From: Roseburia rectibacter
Lineage (GTDB): Bacteria > Bacillota > Clostridia > Lachnospirales > Lachnospiraceae
Direction of reading: 5' to 3'
DNA: 64,000 nucleotides
NCBI RefSeq assembly: GCF_014287515.2
Contig: NZ_CP092473.1
Span: 2,631,001 to 2,695,000 of the forward strand
Positions 9,000-18,099 of this stretch are shown here, piece by piece. The notes under the pieces were generated by a model that saw nothing but the letters and a program-made list of their open reading frames with translations, did not search any database and was not told where the DNA came from. The position numbers and the translations under genes were made by a program. Positions within the stretch are counted from its first letter, which is position 1. Each line of letters opens with the position of its first letter.

Positions 9000-9851
9000 C
9001 TATTTGCTTTTTTTGATTTCTGCAACGATCTTTTCTTTTAAATCATATGCGCGGTCTTTCATCTTCTTTGATGCGGAAGGCGCAGCCTGAATCCTTGAAA
9101 TACACTTAGATGCCACATCATATTTTTTAAAATGATATGCCATTGCTGCAAGAAGATAATCTACGGTACACTGATCCATTCCACACATCGGGAACATCTC
9201 TGTAGACATTGCTTTCATAAAGCCTTCATATGCCTGCTGGTAAAATGCTTCTTCCTGCTCTTTTACCTCTTTTTTCTTCCCTAATGTTTCAGGATCAGTT
9301 CCTTTTAACTCCTCCCCTTTTCCACGATACAGCCAGGAAAGTTTCAGACAGGTATATGCTTTCTCACTCGTCTTTCCTTTTTTCACGATCGTGTTAAACA
9401 GCGCCAGTTTATAACGCTCAATCGCCTGGTCATAGTCTAAAACCATTGGTTCATCAGAACCACTTGGTTTGAAGTTCACACAAACCTGTTCTTTGACCAG
9501 TTTGATCTGTCCTGATGTTACATGCTCAAAATAGCGGTTCATCGCTGTATATCCGCAATACGGGCAGGATGCCACATCATATTTTAATGTATCAATATAT
9601 TCAAAACGTGGACGCAGATCCAGATCCGGCTCTAATCGTTTGATTCGTCCGTTTTTAATCATTTTGGTCTTAAATACCTTATCACATACAGTACAGCGGA
9701 TCGCTTTGTCTAACAGAAAACTGTCTTCTGTCGGAGCAGCTTCTGTTTTTCCTCCATTAGCAGATGCTGCCGGCTTTTTCTCTTCTTCAAACAGATCCGT
9801 TGTGTTATCCGCTTTGATACCAAATTTTTCCAATCCTGCAAATAAATTCAT
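9000..9851 (-). CDS. DUF2225 family protein
   Basis: A 283-residue cytoplasmic protein recognised by the DUF2225 pattern: a first zinc-knuckle-like pair (CTVCDKVF) around residue 55, the RPRFEYIDTLKYDV stretch, and a second pair (CPYCGYTAMNRYF), followed by a helical, TPR-like C-terminal half. The four cysteines probably bind a metal. Function is unknown for the family. The N-terminal 45 residues are low-complexity and not conserved in kind. It lies between glnS and the MocR gene on the same strand. Confidence 0.85.
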   Translation of the reverse strand: MNLFAGLEKFGIKADNTTDLFEEEKKPAASANGGKTEAAPTEDSFLLDKAIRCTVCDKVFKTKMIKNGRIKRLEPDLDLRPRFEYIDTLKYDVASCPYCGYTAMNRYFEHVTSGQIKLVKEQVCVNFKPSGSDEPMVLDYDQAIERYKLALFNTIVKKGKTSEKAYTCLKLSWLYRGKGEELKGTDPETLGKKKEVKEQEEAFYQQAYEGFMKAMSTEMFPMCGMDQCTVDYLLAAMAYHFKKYDVASKCISRIQAAPSASKKMKDRAYDLKEKIVAEIKKSK

Positions 9852-9914
9852 ATGTATTTCATATCCTTTCCTGATACGCCCGTTTCCGGGTGCAAATGCA
9901 CCATCCCGGTGTAG

Positions 9915-9932
9915 CTAATGCTTATGCATTAG
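9915..9932 (-). other. Short hairpin spanning the glnS stop codon
   Basis: CTAATGC and GCATTAG arms pair around a four-base loop that contains the glnS stop codon. No T-run follows, so it is not called a terminator. Further GC-rich small hairpins follow in the 70 bases before the DUF2225 gene. Confidence 0.3.
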
Positions 9933-11610
9933 GTAATTTAAATGAGCTCTTTAATGACACAATTCTGTTAAATACCAGATGATCTGCGGTTGAATCCTTT
10001 GCATCCACACAGAAAAATCCCTGTCTTACAAACTGGAAACTGTCATATGCTTTTGCATCTTTTAAGTTTTCCTCAACAACACAGTTTTTCAAAATCGTAA
10101 GGGAATTCGGATTCAGATTCAGACTTCCGTCTTCATTATACACGCCTTTTTCCTCATCCACAATATTTTCATAGAGACGGATTTCAGCCGGAACTGCCTG
10201 TGCTGCCGATACCCACTGGATCGTTCCTTTTACTTTACGTCCGTCCGGGCTGTTTCCACCTTTTGAAGCCGGATCGTAAGTACAGTGTATCTCAGTTACC
10301 ACTCCATTTTCATCTTTCACAAAACTGTTGCATGTCACGAAATATGCATTCATCAGGCGCACTTCGTTGCCTGGGAACATACGGAAATATTTCTTTGGCG
10401 GCTCCTCCATAAAATCTTCACGGTCAATATAAAGTTCGCGTGAAAATGGAACTTTACGCACACCAAGTTCCTCGTTCTCAAGGTTATTAACTACCTCAAG
10501 ATACTCTGTCTCTCCCTCCGGGTAGTTATCGATCACCACTTTGACCGGATCTAAGATTGCCATCATACGCGGACGTTTCATCTTTAGATCCTCACGGATG
10601 CAGTATTCTAACATTGCATAATCCACGGAACTGTTTGCCTTGGAAATACCACAGAGTTCTACGAACATTTTTAAAGATTCCGGTGTAAATCCTCTTCTGC
10701 GGAGTGCTGCGATCGATACAAGACGCGGATCATCCCAGCCGTCTACGATACCTTCCTCTACAAGACGTTTGATATATCTTTTTCCGGTTACAACATTTGT
10801 CAGATATAATTTTGCAAACTCGATCTGTCTTGGAGGCATCTCATCCTTGTCAGGGATCATGTCCTTGCCGACTTCATCAATTACCCAGTTGTAAAGAGGT
10901 CTGTGATCCTCAAATTCCAGTGTACAGATAGAATGGGTAATTCCCTCGATCGCATCCTCTAATGGATGTGCAAAATCATACATTGGATAGATGCACCATT
11001 TATCTCCGGTTCTGTGATGTGTCATATGTGCCACACGGTAAATAACCGGATCTCTCATATTGATATTTGAAGATGTCATATCGATCCTTGCACGGAGCAC
11101 TTTCTCTCCGTCAGCAAATTTACCGTTTTTCATATCTTCAAATAAAGCAAGATTCTCTTCCACGCTTCTTGAGCTCGCCGGATCTTCTTTTCCAGGCTCT
11201 GTCAGAGTACCACGGTACTCACGGATCTCATCTGCACTCAGATCAGAAACATATGCTTTTCCTTTTTTGATCAGCTTTACTGCTGCTTCATACATCTGGT
11301 CAAAATAATCGGATGCGAAAAACAGTCTGTCCTCCCAGTCTGCCCCAAGCCATTTGATATCTTCTTTAATTGCTTCCACGAACTCCGATTTTTCTTTGGT
11401 CGGATTCGTATCATCAAATCGTAAATTGAATTTTCCATTATATTTCTGTGCAAGTCCAGAATTTAAAAGTATGGACTTGGCATGTCCGATATGAAGATAT
11501 CCGTTCGGCTCCGGTGGAAATCTTGTATGGACGGTTTTGCAATGTCCTTCCTCTATATCCTGATCAATAAACTGTTCGATAAAATTCTTTGAGACATTCT
11601 CGTTCTCCAT
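9922..11610 (-). CDS. glnS: Glutamine--tRNA ligase
   Basis: About 562 residues. It charges tRNA-Gln with glutamine using ATP. Class I hallmarks are present: [15 protein letters not shown] (HIGH at residues 40-43), the GlnRS-specific block WDDPR followed by [10 protein letters not shown], and the C-terminal anticodon-binding beta-barrels. Where E. coli GlnRS has its KMSKS-equivalent VMSKR, this protein reads VVTGKR (about residues 273-278). The ATG at 11610 is preferred to one at 11640 because GAGGAGG lies nine bases before it. Many Firmicutes make Gln-tRNA by transamidation, so glnS is of the transferred gamma-proteobacterial/eukaryotic lineage seen in many Clostridia (family knowledge). Confidence 0.96.
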   Translation of the reverse strand: MENENVSKNFIEQFIDQDIEEGHCKTVHTRFPPEPNGYLHIGHAKSILLNSGLAQKYNGKFNLRFDDTNPTKEKSEFVEAIKEDIKWLGADWEDRLFFASDYFDQMYEAAVKLIKKGKAYVSDLSADEIREYRGTLTEPGKEDPASSRSVEENLALFEDMKNGKFADGEKVLRARIDMTSSNINMRDPVIYRVAHMTHHRTGDKWCIYPMYDFAHPLEDAIEGITHSICTLEFEDHRPLYNWVIDEVGKDMIPDKDEMPPRQIEFAKLYLTNVVTGKRYIKRLVEEGIVDGWDDPRLVSIAALRRRGFTPESLKMFVELCGISKANSSVDYAMLEYCIREDLKMKRPRMMAILDPVKVVIDNYPEGETEYLEVVNNLENEELGVRKVPFSRELYIDREDFMEEPPKKYFRMFPGNEVRLMNAYFVTCNSFVKDENGVVTEIHCTYDPASKGGNSPDGRKVKGTIQWVSAAQAVPAEIRLYENIVDEEKGVYNEDGSLNLNPNSLTILKNCVVEENLKDAKAYDSFQFVRQGFFCVDAKDSTADHLVFNRIVSLKSSFKLPNA

Positions 11611-11640
11611 GATGTCTGTCCTCCTCATATAACAACTCAT

Positions 11641-11671
11641 GCTATATCATGTGCAAAATCAGCACATGATC
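11641..11671 (-). promoter_or_regulatory. Hairpin/promoter-like element in the glnS leader, shared with the SpoU methylase gene
   Basis: A 9-bp inverted repeat (11646-11654 with 11662-11670) is followed on the minus strand by TGATATAGC, a possible weak extended -10. The same arrangement, 25 of about 31 positions identical, occurs at 54339-54368 upstream of the SpoU methylase. It lies about 35 bases before the glnS start codon. Confidence 0.45.
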
Positions 11672-11720
11672 AACATTCGCCGCTCGTCAATCATTCAAAT
11701 ATGTTGACTCACTTACACTC

Positions 11721-11729
11721 ATTATATCA
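11721..11729 (-). promoter_or_regulatory. Extended -10 promoter candidate for glnS
   Basis: TGATATAAT on the minus strand is a perfect extended -10 (TGN-TATAAT). No good -35 lies at 17 bases; TTGCAC is present but 22 bases upstream. The start would be near 11714, about 100 bases before the glnS ATG. Confidence 0.5.
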
Positions 11730-11804
11730 TACATGATACACCGCTTGGGTGCAAGTAAAATATAGCATGAATTGGGGATTTTGGTAAGAAATTATTTATC
11801 CTTA

Positions 11805-11829
11805 ATTTTCATTCATCTTCGCTGCCTGG
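11805..11829 (-). repeat. Decayed second copy of the prfA 3' end
   Basis: Eighteen consecutive bases (11805-11822) are identical to the last codons of prfA at 12726-12743, in the same orientation. Read on the minus strand the copy gives QAAKMNEN then a stop, against [12 protein letters not shown] in prfA, so a nine-base in-frame deletion separates them. Similarity fades beyond 11830. The two copies flank the ATPase remnant as direct repeats about 920 bp apart. Confidence 0.7.
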
Positions 11830-11970
11830 CCGGAGGATGTGTGGAGCAAATAATTGCTTCCACAGCTATAACTACTATCATCACATATACTGCAGCTCTG
11901 TATTTGTTATTCCATCCTATATGTTTCCAGCTATTTTATAATGCAAAAAATGTCATTTTTTTAAAGTTTT

Positions 11971-12639
11971 TGCATTTCTACCGTTATTATAAGAGACATT
12001 CTCGAACGTGAAAGTCGCAGAGGTCAGAAAAAAATCACTGACCCGGTCCTTTTAAAAAAGATTATCATGTTCCTTGCTGATAACATTGGAAGCAACATCT
12101 CTGTTTCTTCTATCGGCAACACCTTGGTAAATGAAGGACTTCTTGAAAACGGGAAGCGAAAAGGAACCCCAAGTGTTCACACTGTTCAGGCTTATGTGAA
12201 TGCACTTCTAGAGTCATATTTTTTCTACGACATCAAAAGATTTGATATCAAAGGAAAGGAATATTTACGCACTCTTGGCAAATACTATATTGTCGATATC
12301 GGACTTCGAAACTATCTGCTTGGATTCAGAGATCGTGACAGCGGTCATGCAATAGAAAACATTGTTTACTTTGAACTGATTCGTCGAGGCTATGATGTTA
12401 CTATAGGTAAAGTTGGTAATTTCGAAGTGGATTTTATTGCAACAAAGGCAGACAACAAACTTTATGTTCAGGTCACAGAATCAATGACAAGTGAAGATGT
12501 TCGTAGCCGGGAATTAGCACCACTCAAAAAAATCAGCGATAACTATGAAAAAATCGTTCTTTCCTTAAATACAGGCATAGATTCTTCCTATGATGGCATA
12601 AAATCAATCAACCTGATCGACTGGCTAATCTCAGAATAA
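11971..12639 (+). pseudogene. 5'-truncated AAA_14/DUF4143 ATPase
   Basis: The open frame extends upstream of the first ATG (12067) to about 11971 and reads STVIIRDILERE, then KITDPVLLKKIIMFLADNIG, which is the internal part of archaeal/bacterial AAA_14-DUF4143 ATPases. The C-terminal DUF4143 nuclease-like part is intact (ENIVYFELIRRGYDVTIG, then FEVDFIATKADNKLYVQV, with the restriction-like D and V/Q strand). The whole N-terminal AAA domain with its P-loop is missing, so the gene is a remnant. A shortened protein from the ATG at 12067 (190 residues) could still be made, but no ribosome-binding site supports it. It is one of few plus-strand frames here. Confidence 0.8.
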
Positions 12640-12655
12640 AAACAGAATATACGGA

Positions 12656-12684
12656 AAGGAACCAGAGGTAATCTCTGGTTCCTT
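12656..12684. terminator. Stem-loop between the ATPase remnant and prfA
   Basis: A 12-bp perfect stem (12656-12667 with 12673-12684) and a five-base loop. On the minus strand, the direction of prfA, it is followed after about ten bases by TTTTT; on the plus strand no T-run follows. It is a plausible prfA terminator, possibly acting on both sides. Confidence 0.55.
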
Positions 12685-12719
12685 AAATTCATAGGATATT
12701 CTCCGATGACTTTTGTTTT

Positions 12720-13796
12720 TTACGCATTTTCATTCATCTTCGCAAGTTTCGCTGCCTGGTCTGCTGCGATACATGCGTCAATAATCTCCTGGATATCTCC
12801 GTTCATGATCTTATCAAGTTTGTAAAGTGTGAGGTTGATCCTGTGATCTGTCACACGTCCCTGTGGGAAGTTGTAGGTACGGATCTTTTCGGAACGGTCA
12901 CCAGTTCCAACCTGGCTCTTACGAAGCTCTGCCTCTGCATCGTGGGCTTTCTGCTGTTCTAAGTCGTACAGTTTAGTACGCAGCAGGGCAAATGCCTTTG
13001 CCTTGTTCTGGATCTGTGATTTTTCCGTCTGGCTGTAGATCACGATTCCGGTCGGGATATGTGTTAAGCGCACGGCAGAGTCTGTCGTATTGACACACTG
13101 ACCGCCGGCACCGGATGCACGGCAGACATCGATACGGATATCTTTATCATCGATCTGTACATCCACTTCCTCAGCCTCCGGCATCACAGCAACCGTGATC
13201 GTTGATGTATGGATACGTCCGCCGGACTCTGTCTCCGGCACACGCTGTACACGATGTACACCGGACTCATATTTCATAACAGAATACGCGCCCTGACCAC
13301 TCAGCATAAAAGTAACACTCTTCATACCGCCGATGCCTGTCTCATCTGCTTCCATAATCTCTGTCTTCCAGTTTCTGCTTTCTGCATAATGCAGATACAT
13401 ACGATAGATCTCAGCTGCAAATAAAGCTGCCTCGTCACCACCGGCGCCCGCACGGATCTCAACGATAACATTTTTGTCATCATTCGGGTCTTTCGGAAGT
13501 AAAAGAATTTTCAACTCTTTTTCTAACTCTTCCACTCTTGCCTTAGAATCGTTTAATTCTTCTTTTGCAAGCTCACGCATTTCCTCGTCTGACTCTTCCT
13601 CTAGCAATGCAAGAGAATCTTCAATATTCTGTTTGCACTGTTTGTACTCTTTGTATGCGTTTACGATCGGAGTCAGGTCACTCTGCTCTTTCATCAGTTT
13701 ACGGAAACGCACCGGATCATTTGCAACATCCGGCTCACTTAACTCACTCATTAATTCTTCAAAACGGATCAGTAAATCCTCTAATTTATCAAACAT
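12720..13796 (-). CDS. prfA: Peptide chain release factor 1
   Basis: About 358 residues. RF1 recognises UAA and UAG in the ribosomal A site and triggers peptide release. The GGQ loop is present ([18 protein letters not shown]), and the stop-codon recognition region reads [18 protein letters not shown], the PxT form of RF1. The ATG at 13796 with GGAGG four bases upstream is preferred to a TTG at 13820. The gene that methylates the GGQ glutamine, prmC, lies directly upstream on the same strand. The last codons occur a second time, decayed, at 11.8 kb. Confidence 0.97.
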   Translation of the reverse strand: MFDKLEDLLIRFEELMSELSEPDVANDPVRFRKLMKEQSDLTPIVNAYKEYKQCKQNIEDSLALLEEESDEEMRELAKEELNDSKARVEELEKELKILLLPKDPNDDKNVIVEIRAGAGGDEAALFAAEIYRMYLHYAESRNWKTEIMEADETGIGGMKSVTFMLSGQGAYSVMKYESGVHRVQRVPETESGGRIHTSTITVAVMPEAEEVDVQIDDKDIRIDVCRASGAGGQCVNTTDSAVRLTHIPTGIVIYSQTEKSQIQNKAKAFALLRTKLYDLEQQKAHDAEAELRKSQVGTGDRSEKIRTYNFPQGRVTDHRINLTLYKLDKIMNGDIQEIIDACIAADQAAKLAKMNENA

Positions 13797-13885
13797 AAAT
13801 CCTCCATTCCTGTGTATCAAAGAATACCTTTACACATTCCCTGTTTTCACATACCATCTTTCTAACAAACACACCACATTCCACG

Positions 13886-14713
13886 CTAAAGCATTCCTGT
13901 CACAACACGGTCATTTTGTGCTAAATCTTTGATGACCGCCACATTCTTAAATCCCGCCTCTCTTAAAAGCCCGGATACCGCCTCGCCTTGGTCATAACCG
14001 ATCTCGAACAGAATGTGCCCTTCCGGTTTTAAATACGATGGACATTTCTCCATGATCTTCCGGTAAAAATATAAACCATCTTCTTTGCCATCCAATGCCT
14101 CCATCGGTTCAAAATCCCGTACTTCCGGCATAAGTTTAAGTACTTCTTCTGTTCTTATATAAGGTGGATTTGATACGATCACATCATAAGTTCCTGTCAC
14201 ATTATCAAACAGATCACTGCGTTCAAATGTAACCGAAACCTGATTCAGCTTTGCATTTTCTTTCGCCACAAGAAGCGCCTGTTTGGAAATATCCGTCGCT
14301 GTTCCCTCCACCTCCGGTATATTATGCACAATACTGACAATAATACAGCCGGAACCGGTACACATGTCAAGCACATTCATTCCCGGTTTTACAACTTTTA
14401 ATGCTTCTTCCACTAAAGTTTCCGTATCCTGCCTTGGAATAAGCACATTGGAATTGACTTTAAATTTCAATCCCATAAATTCAGCCTCACCGACAATATA
14501 CTGTAACGGCACATGTTCTGCGCGTTTTCTCAGTGCGATCTCATATTCACTTAACTGTTCCTCAGCTACCTCGTCCTCCATATGCAGATAATAAAAACTG
14601 CGGTCAATCTTGCAGACCATCTCTAACAGCAGCCATGCATCGATTTTAGCATCTGCCACATCTGCCATATTTAAAACTTTCTCACCGAGATTAATTGCTT
14701 CCCGATATGTCAT
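13886..14713 (-). CDS. prmC: Peptide chain release factor N5-glutamine methyltransferase
   Basis: A 275-residue SAM-dependent methyltransferase that modifies the glutamine of the GGQ motif in release factors. An N-terminal helical domain (to about residue 80) is followed by the Rossmann fold with the SAM loop VLDMCTGSGCI and the catalytic NPPY motif (VSNPPYIRTEEV). It overlaps the DUF1385 gene by 23 bases and precedes prfA by about 90 bases, a common Firmicute arrangement. The spacing of AAGGA to the ATG is short (two to three bases), so translation may depend on coupling to the upstream gene. Confidence 0.95.
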   Translation of the reverse strand: MTYREAINLGEKVLNMADVADAKIDAWLLLEMVCKIDRSFYYLHMEDEVAEEQLSEYEIALRKRAEHVPLQYIVGEAEFMGLKFKVNSNVLIPRQDTETLVEEALKVVKPGMNVLDMCTGSGCIIVSIVHNIPEVEGTATDISKQALLVAKENAKLNQVSVTFERSDLFDNVTGTYDVIVSNPPYIRTEEVLKLMPEVRDFEPMEALDGKEDGLYFYRKIMEKCPSYLKPEGHILFEIGYDQGEAVSGLLREAGFKNVAVIKDLAQNDRVVTGML

Positions 14714-15671
14714 GTTCCTTACTGTCCTCTTGCTTTATTTCTTTCACATAAGCCTTCCAGTCAAACACAGCCTCAACAGATGCCATACCCACCTCGATCA
14801 TGTCATCCTCCGGTTCTTTCGTTGTAATGTGCTGCAACAGAAGTCCCGGTTTGCTGAGCAGATTGACAACTTCATTATCACTGCGTCCTGCCAGTCTTAT
14901 AAATTCATAAGATACCCCCGCGATCACAGGGATCAGCACAAGACGAAGTACCAGTCTTAACACTCTTGAATCCACATGGATGAACATAAAAAAGAAAATA
15001 CTGATGATCATAACGATCAGCAGGAAACTGGTTCCACAACGCTTATGTAATCTGGAACTCTTTCTCACGTTCTCCACCGTAAGATCCATCCCATGTTCAA
15101 TACAGTTAATACACTTATGCTCCGCACCATGATACATGTAAACCCGTTTGATATCAGGCATCAGCGAAATCGCTGCCACATACCCGATAAAAATTGCCAG
15201 ACGGATCAGCCCCTCTAAAACAGCGATCAGCATATAGGAATCTGTAAACTTCTGAAAAAATACAGATATATAATATGGAAGAATCATAAATATCGCGACA
15301 GCAAGAACAATGGAAAATGCAACCGTACCACCCATCATCAGGCTGTCCTGTCTTTCCTGCTGCTCTTTGGTCAGCACTTTCTTCTCGCGCTGTTTTTTTG
15401 ATTTTTTTTCATGTTCCTGCTCTTCTTCCTCAAAAAAAGAAGCGGAAAACGTCAACGTTGCAACACCCAGGTACAACGACTCTATAAAACTGAACACACC
15501 GCGTAAGACCGGCATGTTTCTGATTTTCTTATTTTTTATAATACCTTTATATTCGGAAACCTCAAGTGCAATTTCCCCATCTGGCTTTCTGACAGCTACG
15601 GCGTATTTTTCCTGATTTTTCATCATCACACCTTCCATGACTGCCTGTCCGCCAATCCCGGAATATCTCAT
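14691..15671 (-). CDS. DUF1385 family membrane protein
   Basis: About 326 residues, beginning MRYSGIGGQAVMEGVMM, the diagnostic DUF1385 (YqhQ-like) N-terminus. A charged linker with a run of glutamate and lysine lies around residues 75-105, followed by three to four membrane helices and the conserved YHGAEHKCINCIEHG motif with possible metal ligands. Family function is unknown; in Clostridia it is linked to prfA, prmC, rpmE and rho, as here. The start at 15671 uses the GGAG of the repeated hairpin leader; a longer in-frame start at 15683 lies inside that leader. Confidence 0.88.
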   Translation of the reverse strand: MRYSGIGGQAVMEGVMMKNQEKYAVAVRKPDGEIALEVSEYKGIIKNKKIRNMPVLRGVFSFIESLYLGVATLTFSASFFEEEEQEHEKKSKKQREKKVLTKEQQERQDSLMMGGTVAFSIVLAVAIFMILPYYISVFFQKFTDSYMLIAVLEGLIRLAIFIGYVAAISLMPDIKRVYMYHGAEHKCINCIEHGMDLTVENVRKSSRLHKRCGTSFLLIVMIISIFFFMFIHVDSRVLRLVLRLVLIPVIAGVSYEFIRLAGRSDNEVVNLLSKPGLLLQHITTKEPEDDMIEVGMASVEAVFDWKAYVKEIKQEDSKEHDISGSN

Positions 15672-15713
15672 GTTAATCTCCATTCTTATGTGTGAAAAAG
15701 AAGATTTTCACAC
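15672..15713 (-). repeat. Hairpin leader element, copy 1 (before DUF1385)
   Basis: On the gene strand a 9-bp hairpin GTGTGAAAA/TTTTCACAC (15690-15713, six-base loop) is followed by an A-rich spacer and ATGGAGATTAAC, which supplies the ribosome-binding site. Same module as at 19.0, 51.7, 52.1, 53.3 and, in extended form, 56.5 kb. Confidence 0.8.
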
Positions 15714-15769
15714 TGTTTTCCATTCCTGTCGGTTTTCACGAAATTAACGAATAAAATCATCCGACGCTC

Positions 15770-15804
15770 TAAAAAAAGGTTGAGATTAAATAAACCTCAA
15801 CCTT
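15770..15804 (-). terminator. Intrinsic terminator of rpmE
   Basis: A 9-bp stem (15776-15784 with 15796-15804) followed on the minus strand by seven T residues, about 25 bases after the rpmE stop codon. A textbook Rho-independent terminator. Confidence 0.85.
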
Positions 15805-15829
15805 ATCTTTAACCATGTTCACTTGCGTA

Positions 15830-16033
15830 CTATTTGTTAATGCCGTACTTCTTGTTGAACTTATCGATACGTCCGTCAGTTCTTGCAGATTTCTGCTGTC
15901 CTGTGTAGAACGGATGGCATTTGGAACAAATTTCTACGTGGATATCCTCTTTTGTAGAACCTGTTACGAATGTGTTACCGCAGTTACATGTAACTGTTGC
16001 CTGATAATAATCTGGATGGATTCCTTCTCTCAT
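15830..16033 (-). CDS. rpmE: 50S ribosomal protein L31
   Basis: A 67-residue L31 of the zinc-binding type: CNCG and CSKCH supply the four cysteines. L31 bridges the large and small ribosomal subunits. The ATG at 16033 with GAGGTG six bases upstream gives the standard N-terminus MREGIHPDY; an ATG at 16042 is not supported. It lies just downstream of rho on the same strand, the usual Firmicute order, and ends at a strong terminator. The zinc form is typically expressed when zinc is sufficient (family knowledge). Confidence 0.96.
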   Translation of the reverse strand: MREGIHPDYYQATVTCNCGNTFVTGSTKEDIHVEICSKCHPFYTGQQKSARTDGRIDKFNKKYGINK

Positions 16034-16191
16034 GATTTTCACCTCTTTATGTTCTTATCGTTATTTAGTTTCGCCTGTTCAATCCTTTTATACCCGTATG
16101 CCCGATCCGCATATGGTACTTACTCCAAAGGAAAGTCCCGATAAACAGCTTATTCAGTGTAACATACGATTTCAAAAAAATCAAGATATTT

Positions 16192-17697
16192 TTAAATAAT
16201 TCTGTTCTTTTTTACCATATTAATATATTCGCGATTATTTTTGGTGCGTGCAAACATATTCAAAATATTCTCCACGGCATCATCTTTGCGCATTCCATTG
16301 ATTGCTTTTCGCATGATGTCAACTGCTTCCTGTTCTTCGGAATCAAGCAGCAGATCTTCTCTTCTGGTTCCCGATTTCACGATATCGATTGCCGGAAATA
16401 CACGCTTTTCCGAAAGTTTTCTGTCGAGCACGAGTTCCATGTTACCGGTTCCCTTAAATTCCTCAAATACAACATCATCCATCTTGCTTCCGGTATCAAC
16501 CAGCGCTGTCGCAAGGATTGTAAGGCTTCCTCCCTCACGCATATTTCTCGCTGCACCAAAGAATCTTTTTGGCATATGGAGTGCCGCCGGATCAAGACCT
16601 CCGGATAAGGTACGTCCACTTGGTGGAACCGTAAGGTTATATGCCCTTGCAAGTCTTGTGATACTGTCAAGAAGGATCATGACATCTTTGCCGTGCTCTA
16701 CCAGACGTTTTGCACGGCCAAGCACCATCTCCGATACACGTTTGTGATGTTCCGGGAGTTCATCAAAAGTAGAGTAAATTACCTCAACATTATCGCCCAC
16801 AATGGCTTCCTTGATATCTGTAACCTCCTCCGGTCTCTCATCGATCAGAAGGATGATCAGGTGCATATTCGGATTTCCTGATGTTACTGATTTGGCGATT
16901 TCTTTTAAAAGTGTTGTTTTTCCTGCCTTAGGCTGGGAAACGATCATACCACGCTGTCCCTTACCAATTGGGGAAACAAGATCTACAATACGCATCGCAA
17001 CACTGCATCCCGGGCGTTCTAAACGTATCCTCTCATTCGGAAAAATCGGTGTCAGATCTTCAAAACTTTTTCTCTTCTGGGCTACACTCGGGTGATAGCC
17101 GTTAATTGTAGTCACATATAAAAGTGCCGAAAACTTTTCCTGCTGTGTCTTGATTCTTGTATTACCACAGACAATATCTCCCGTTTTTAAATTAAACTTT
17201 CGGATCTGTGATGGTGAAACATACACATCATGCTCACCCGGAAGATAATTCTCACAGCGGATAAATCCGTATCCATCCGGCATAACCTCTAAAATACCAT
17301 TTGCCGTAATTCCACTGTCAAGACTCATCATGGTATCATCTGCCGCTGCAGATGCCGTCTGATTTTCCTGTGTTTCTACCGGCTCTTCTGCCTTTTCTTT
17401 TGTCTGACGATCTGCATCTGTTCCGCGTTCCCTTGGTACATATTCCGTCCTTTTTCTGGAATATTCTTTCGGCTGTGCATGATCTTTCGAACGCTCTGTG
17501 CCCTCTTTTGCTTTCACACGCTCCCCGCGCTCTTCCTGCGTCTGCATACTCTCCGTCTCTTTTTGTTTGCGTGCATCTTCTTCAAGCATACGATTGACCA
17601 AATCGCTCTTCTTCATGGAAGAAATATTCTTCAGTCCCCGTGCCTTTGCCAGATCACGCAAAACGACTAATGATAAACTCTCATATTTTTCTCTCAT
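16192..17697 (-). CDS. rho: Transcription termination factor Rho
   Basis: A 501-residue hexameric RNA helicase. Residues 1-35 form the Rho N-terminal SAP-like domain. Residues about 40-125 are a charged low-complexity insertion (rich in E, K, R, Q), common in Clostridia. Then come the cold-shock RNA-binding domain (GYGFIRCENYLPGEHDVYVS) and the ATPase with Walker A (QPKAGKTTLL), Walker B (LIDERPEEVTD) and the Q/R-loop regions (RLARAYNLTVPPSGRTLSGG). GGAG lies seven bases before the ATG. It terminates untranslated transcripts and is the first gene of the rho-rpmE pair. Confidence 0.97.
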   Translation of the reverse strand: MREKYESLSLVVLRDLAKARGLKNISSMKKSDLVNRMLEEDARKQKETESMQTQEERGERVKAKEGTERSKDHAQPKEYSRKRTEYVPRERGTDADRQTKEKAEEPVETQENQTASAAADDTMMSLDSGITANGILEVMPDGYGFIRCENYLPGEHDVYVSPSQIRKFNLKTGDIVCGNTRIKTQQEKFSALLYVTTINGYHPSVAQKRKSFEDLTPIFPNERIRLERPGCSVAMRIVDLVSPIGKGQRGMIVSQPKAGKTTLLKEIAKSVTSGNPNMHLIILLIDERPEEVTDIKEAIVGDNVEVIYSTFDELPEHHKRVSEMVLGRAKRLVEHGKDVMILLDSITRLARAYNLTVPPSGRTLSGGLDPAALHMPKRFFGAARNMREGGSLTILATALVDTGSKMDDVVFEEFKGTGNMELVLDRKLSEKRVFPAIDIVKSGTRREDLLLDSEEQEAVDIMRKAINGMRKDDAVENILNMFARTKNNREYINMVKKNRII

Positions 17698-17799
17698 TCA
17701 TAAACTCCTTACTTTTTTCACCTGTTGGAATCGTCTGCGGAAATGATGTCTGATGTGACAATTGAATTTTTCGATGTGGCTATTATACTACATCTTTTT

Positions 17800-18073
17800 C
17801 TAAATAGGAAGTCCTAATTCTTGATTTTTCTCCCTAATCGCAAAAAAGCAGATACTACGAAAATGTTCAAATCCCTGTTCCTGCATATAATAATATACAC
17901 TGTAATAACCGGAAACAGTAAAATCTGCCTTTAATGCCCAGAAACTCATCGATCGATTTCGGCGTGTCTGTAAAACCGGCTTTGTCAAATACCACTTTCT
18001 TGTAGATTAATCCATTTACACAGGCAGATGACATCAAAATGAAAGCTGTAAGAAATGCAGCACTGCACCGCAA
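17800..18073 (-). pseudogene. Remnant of an extracellular solute-binding protein
   Basis: Two overlapping frames on the minus strand together read NGLIYKKVVFDKAGFTDTPK then SIDEFL and, after a frameshift near 17.96 kb, ALKADFTVSGYYSVYYYMQE. The first part matches the hinge segment of sugar-type family 1 binding lipoproteins (NGxxYNKxVFDKAG-type). The signal peptide, most of both lobes and any transporter genes are absent. This is the only recognisable content of the 400-base gap between rho and panE. Confidence 0.6.
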
Positions 18074-18099
18074 TTTGACTTTATTCCCATTCTGTTTTC

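Noticed and set aside
11641..11760. T-box riboswitch upstream of glnS
   Set aside because: The leader is only about 100-150 bases and lacks the conserved T-box sequence and a terminator.
11830..12720. The 920-bp segment between the two prfA tails considered as a complete insertion sequence
   Set aside because: It has no transposase and no terminal inverted repeats; only an ATPase remnant is present.
16241..16747. 168-residue plus-strand frame opposite rho
   Set aside because: Serine- and leucine-rich antisense shadow of a certain gene; no ribosome-binding site or family signature.
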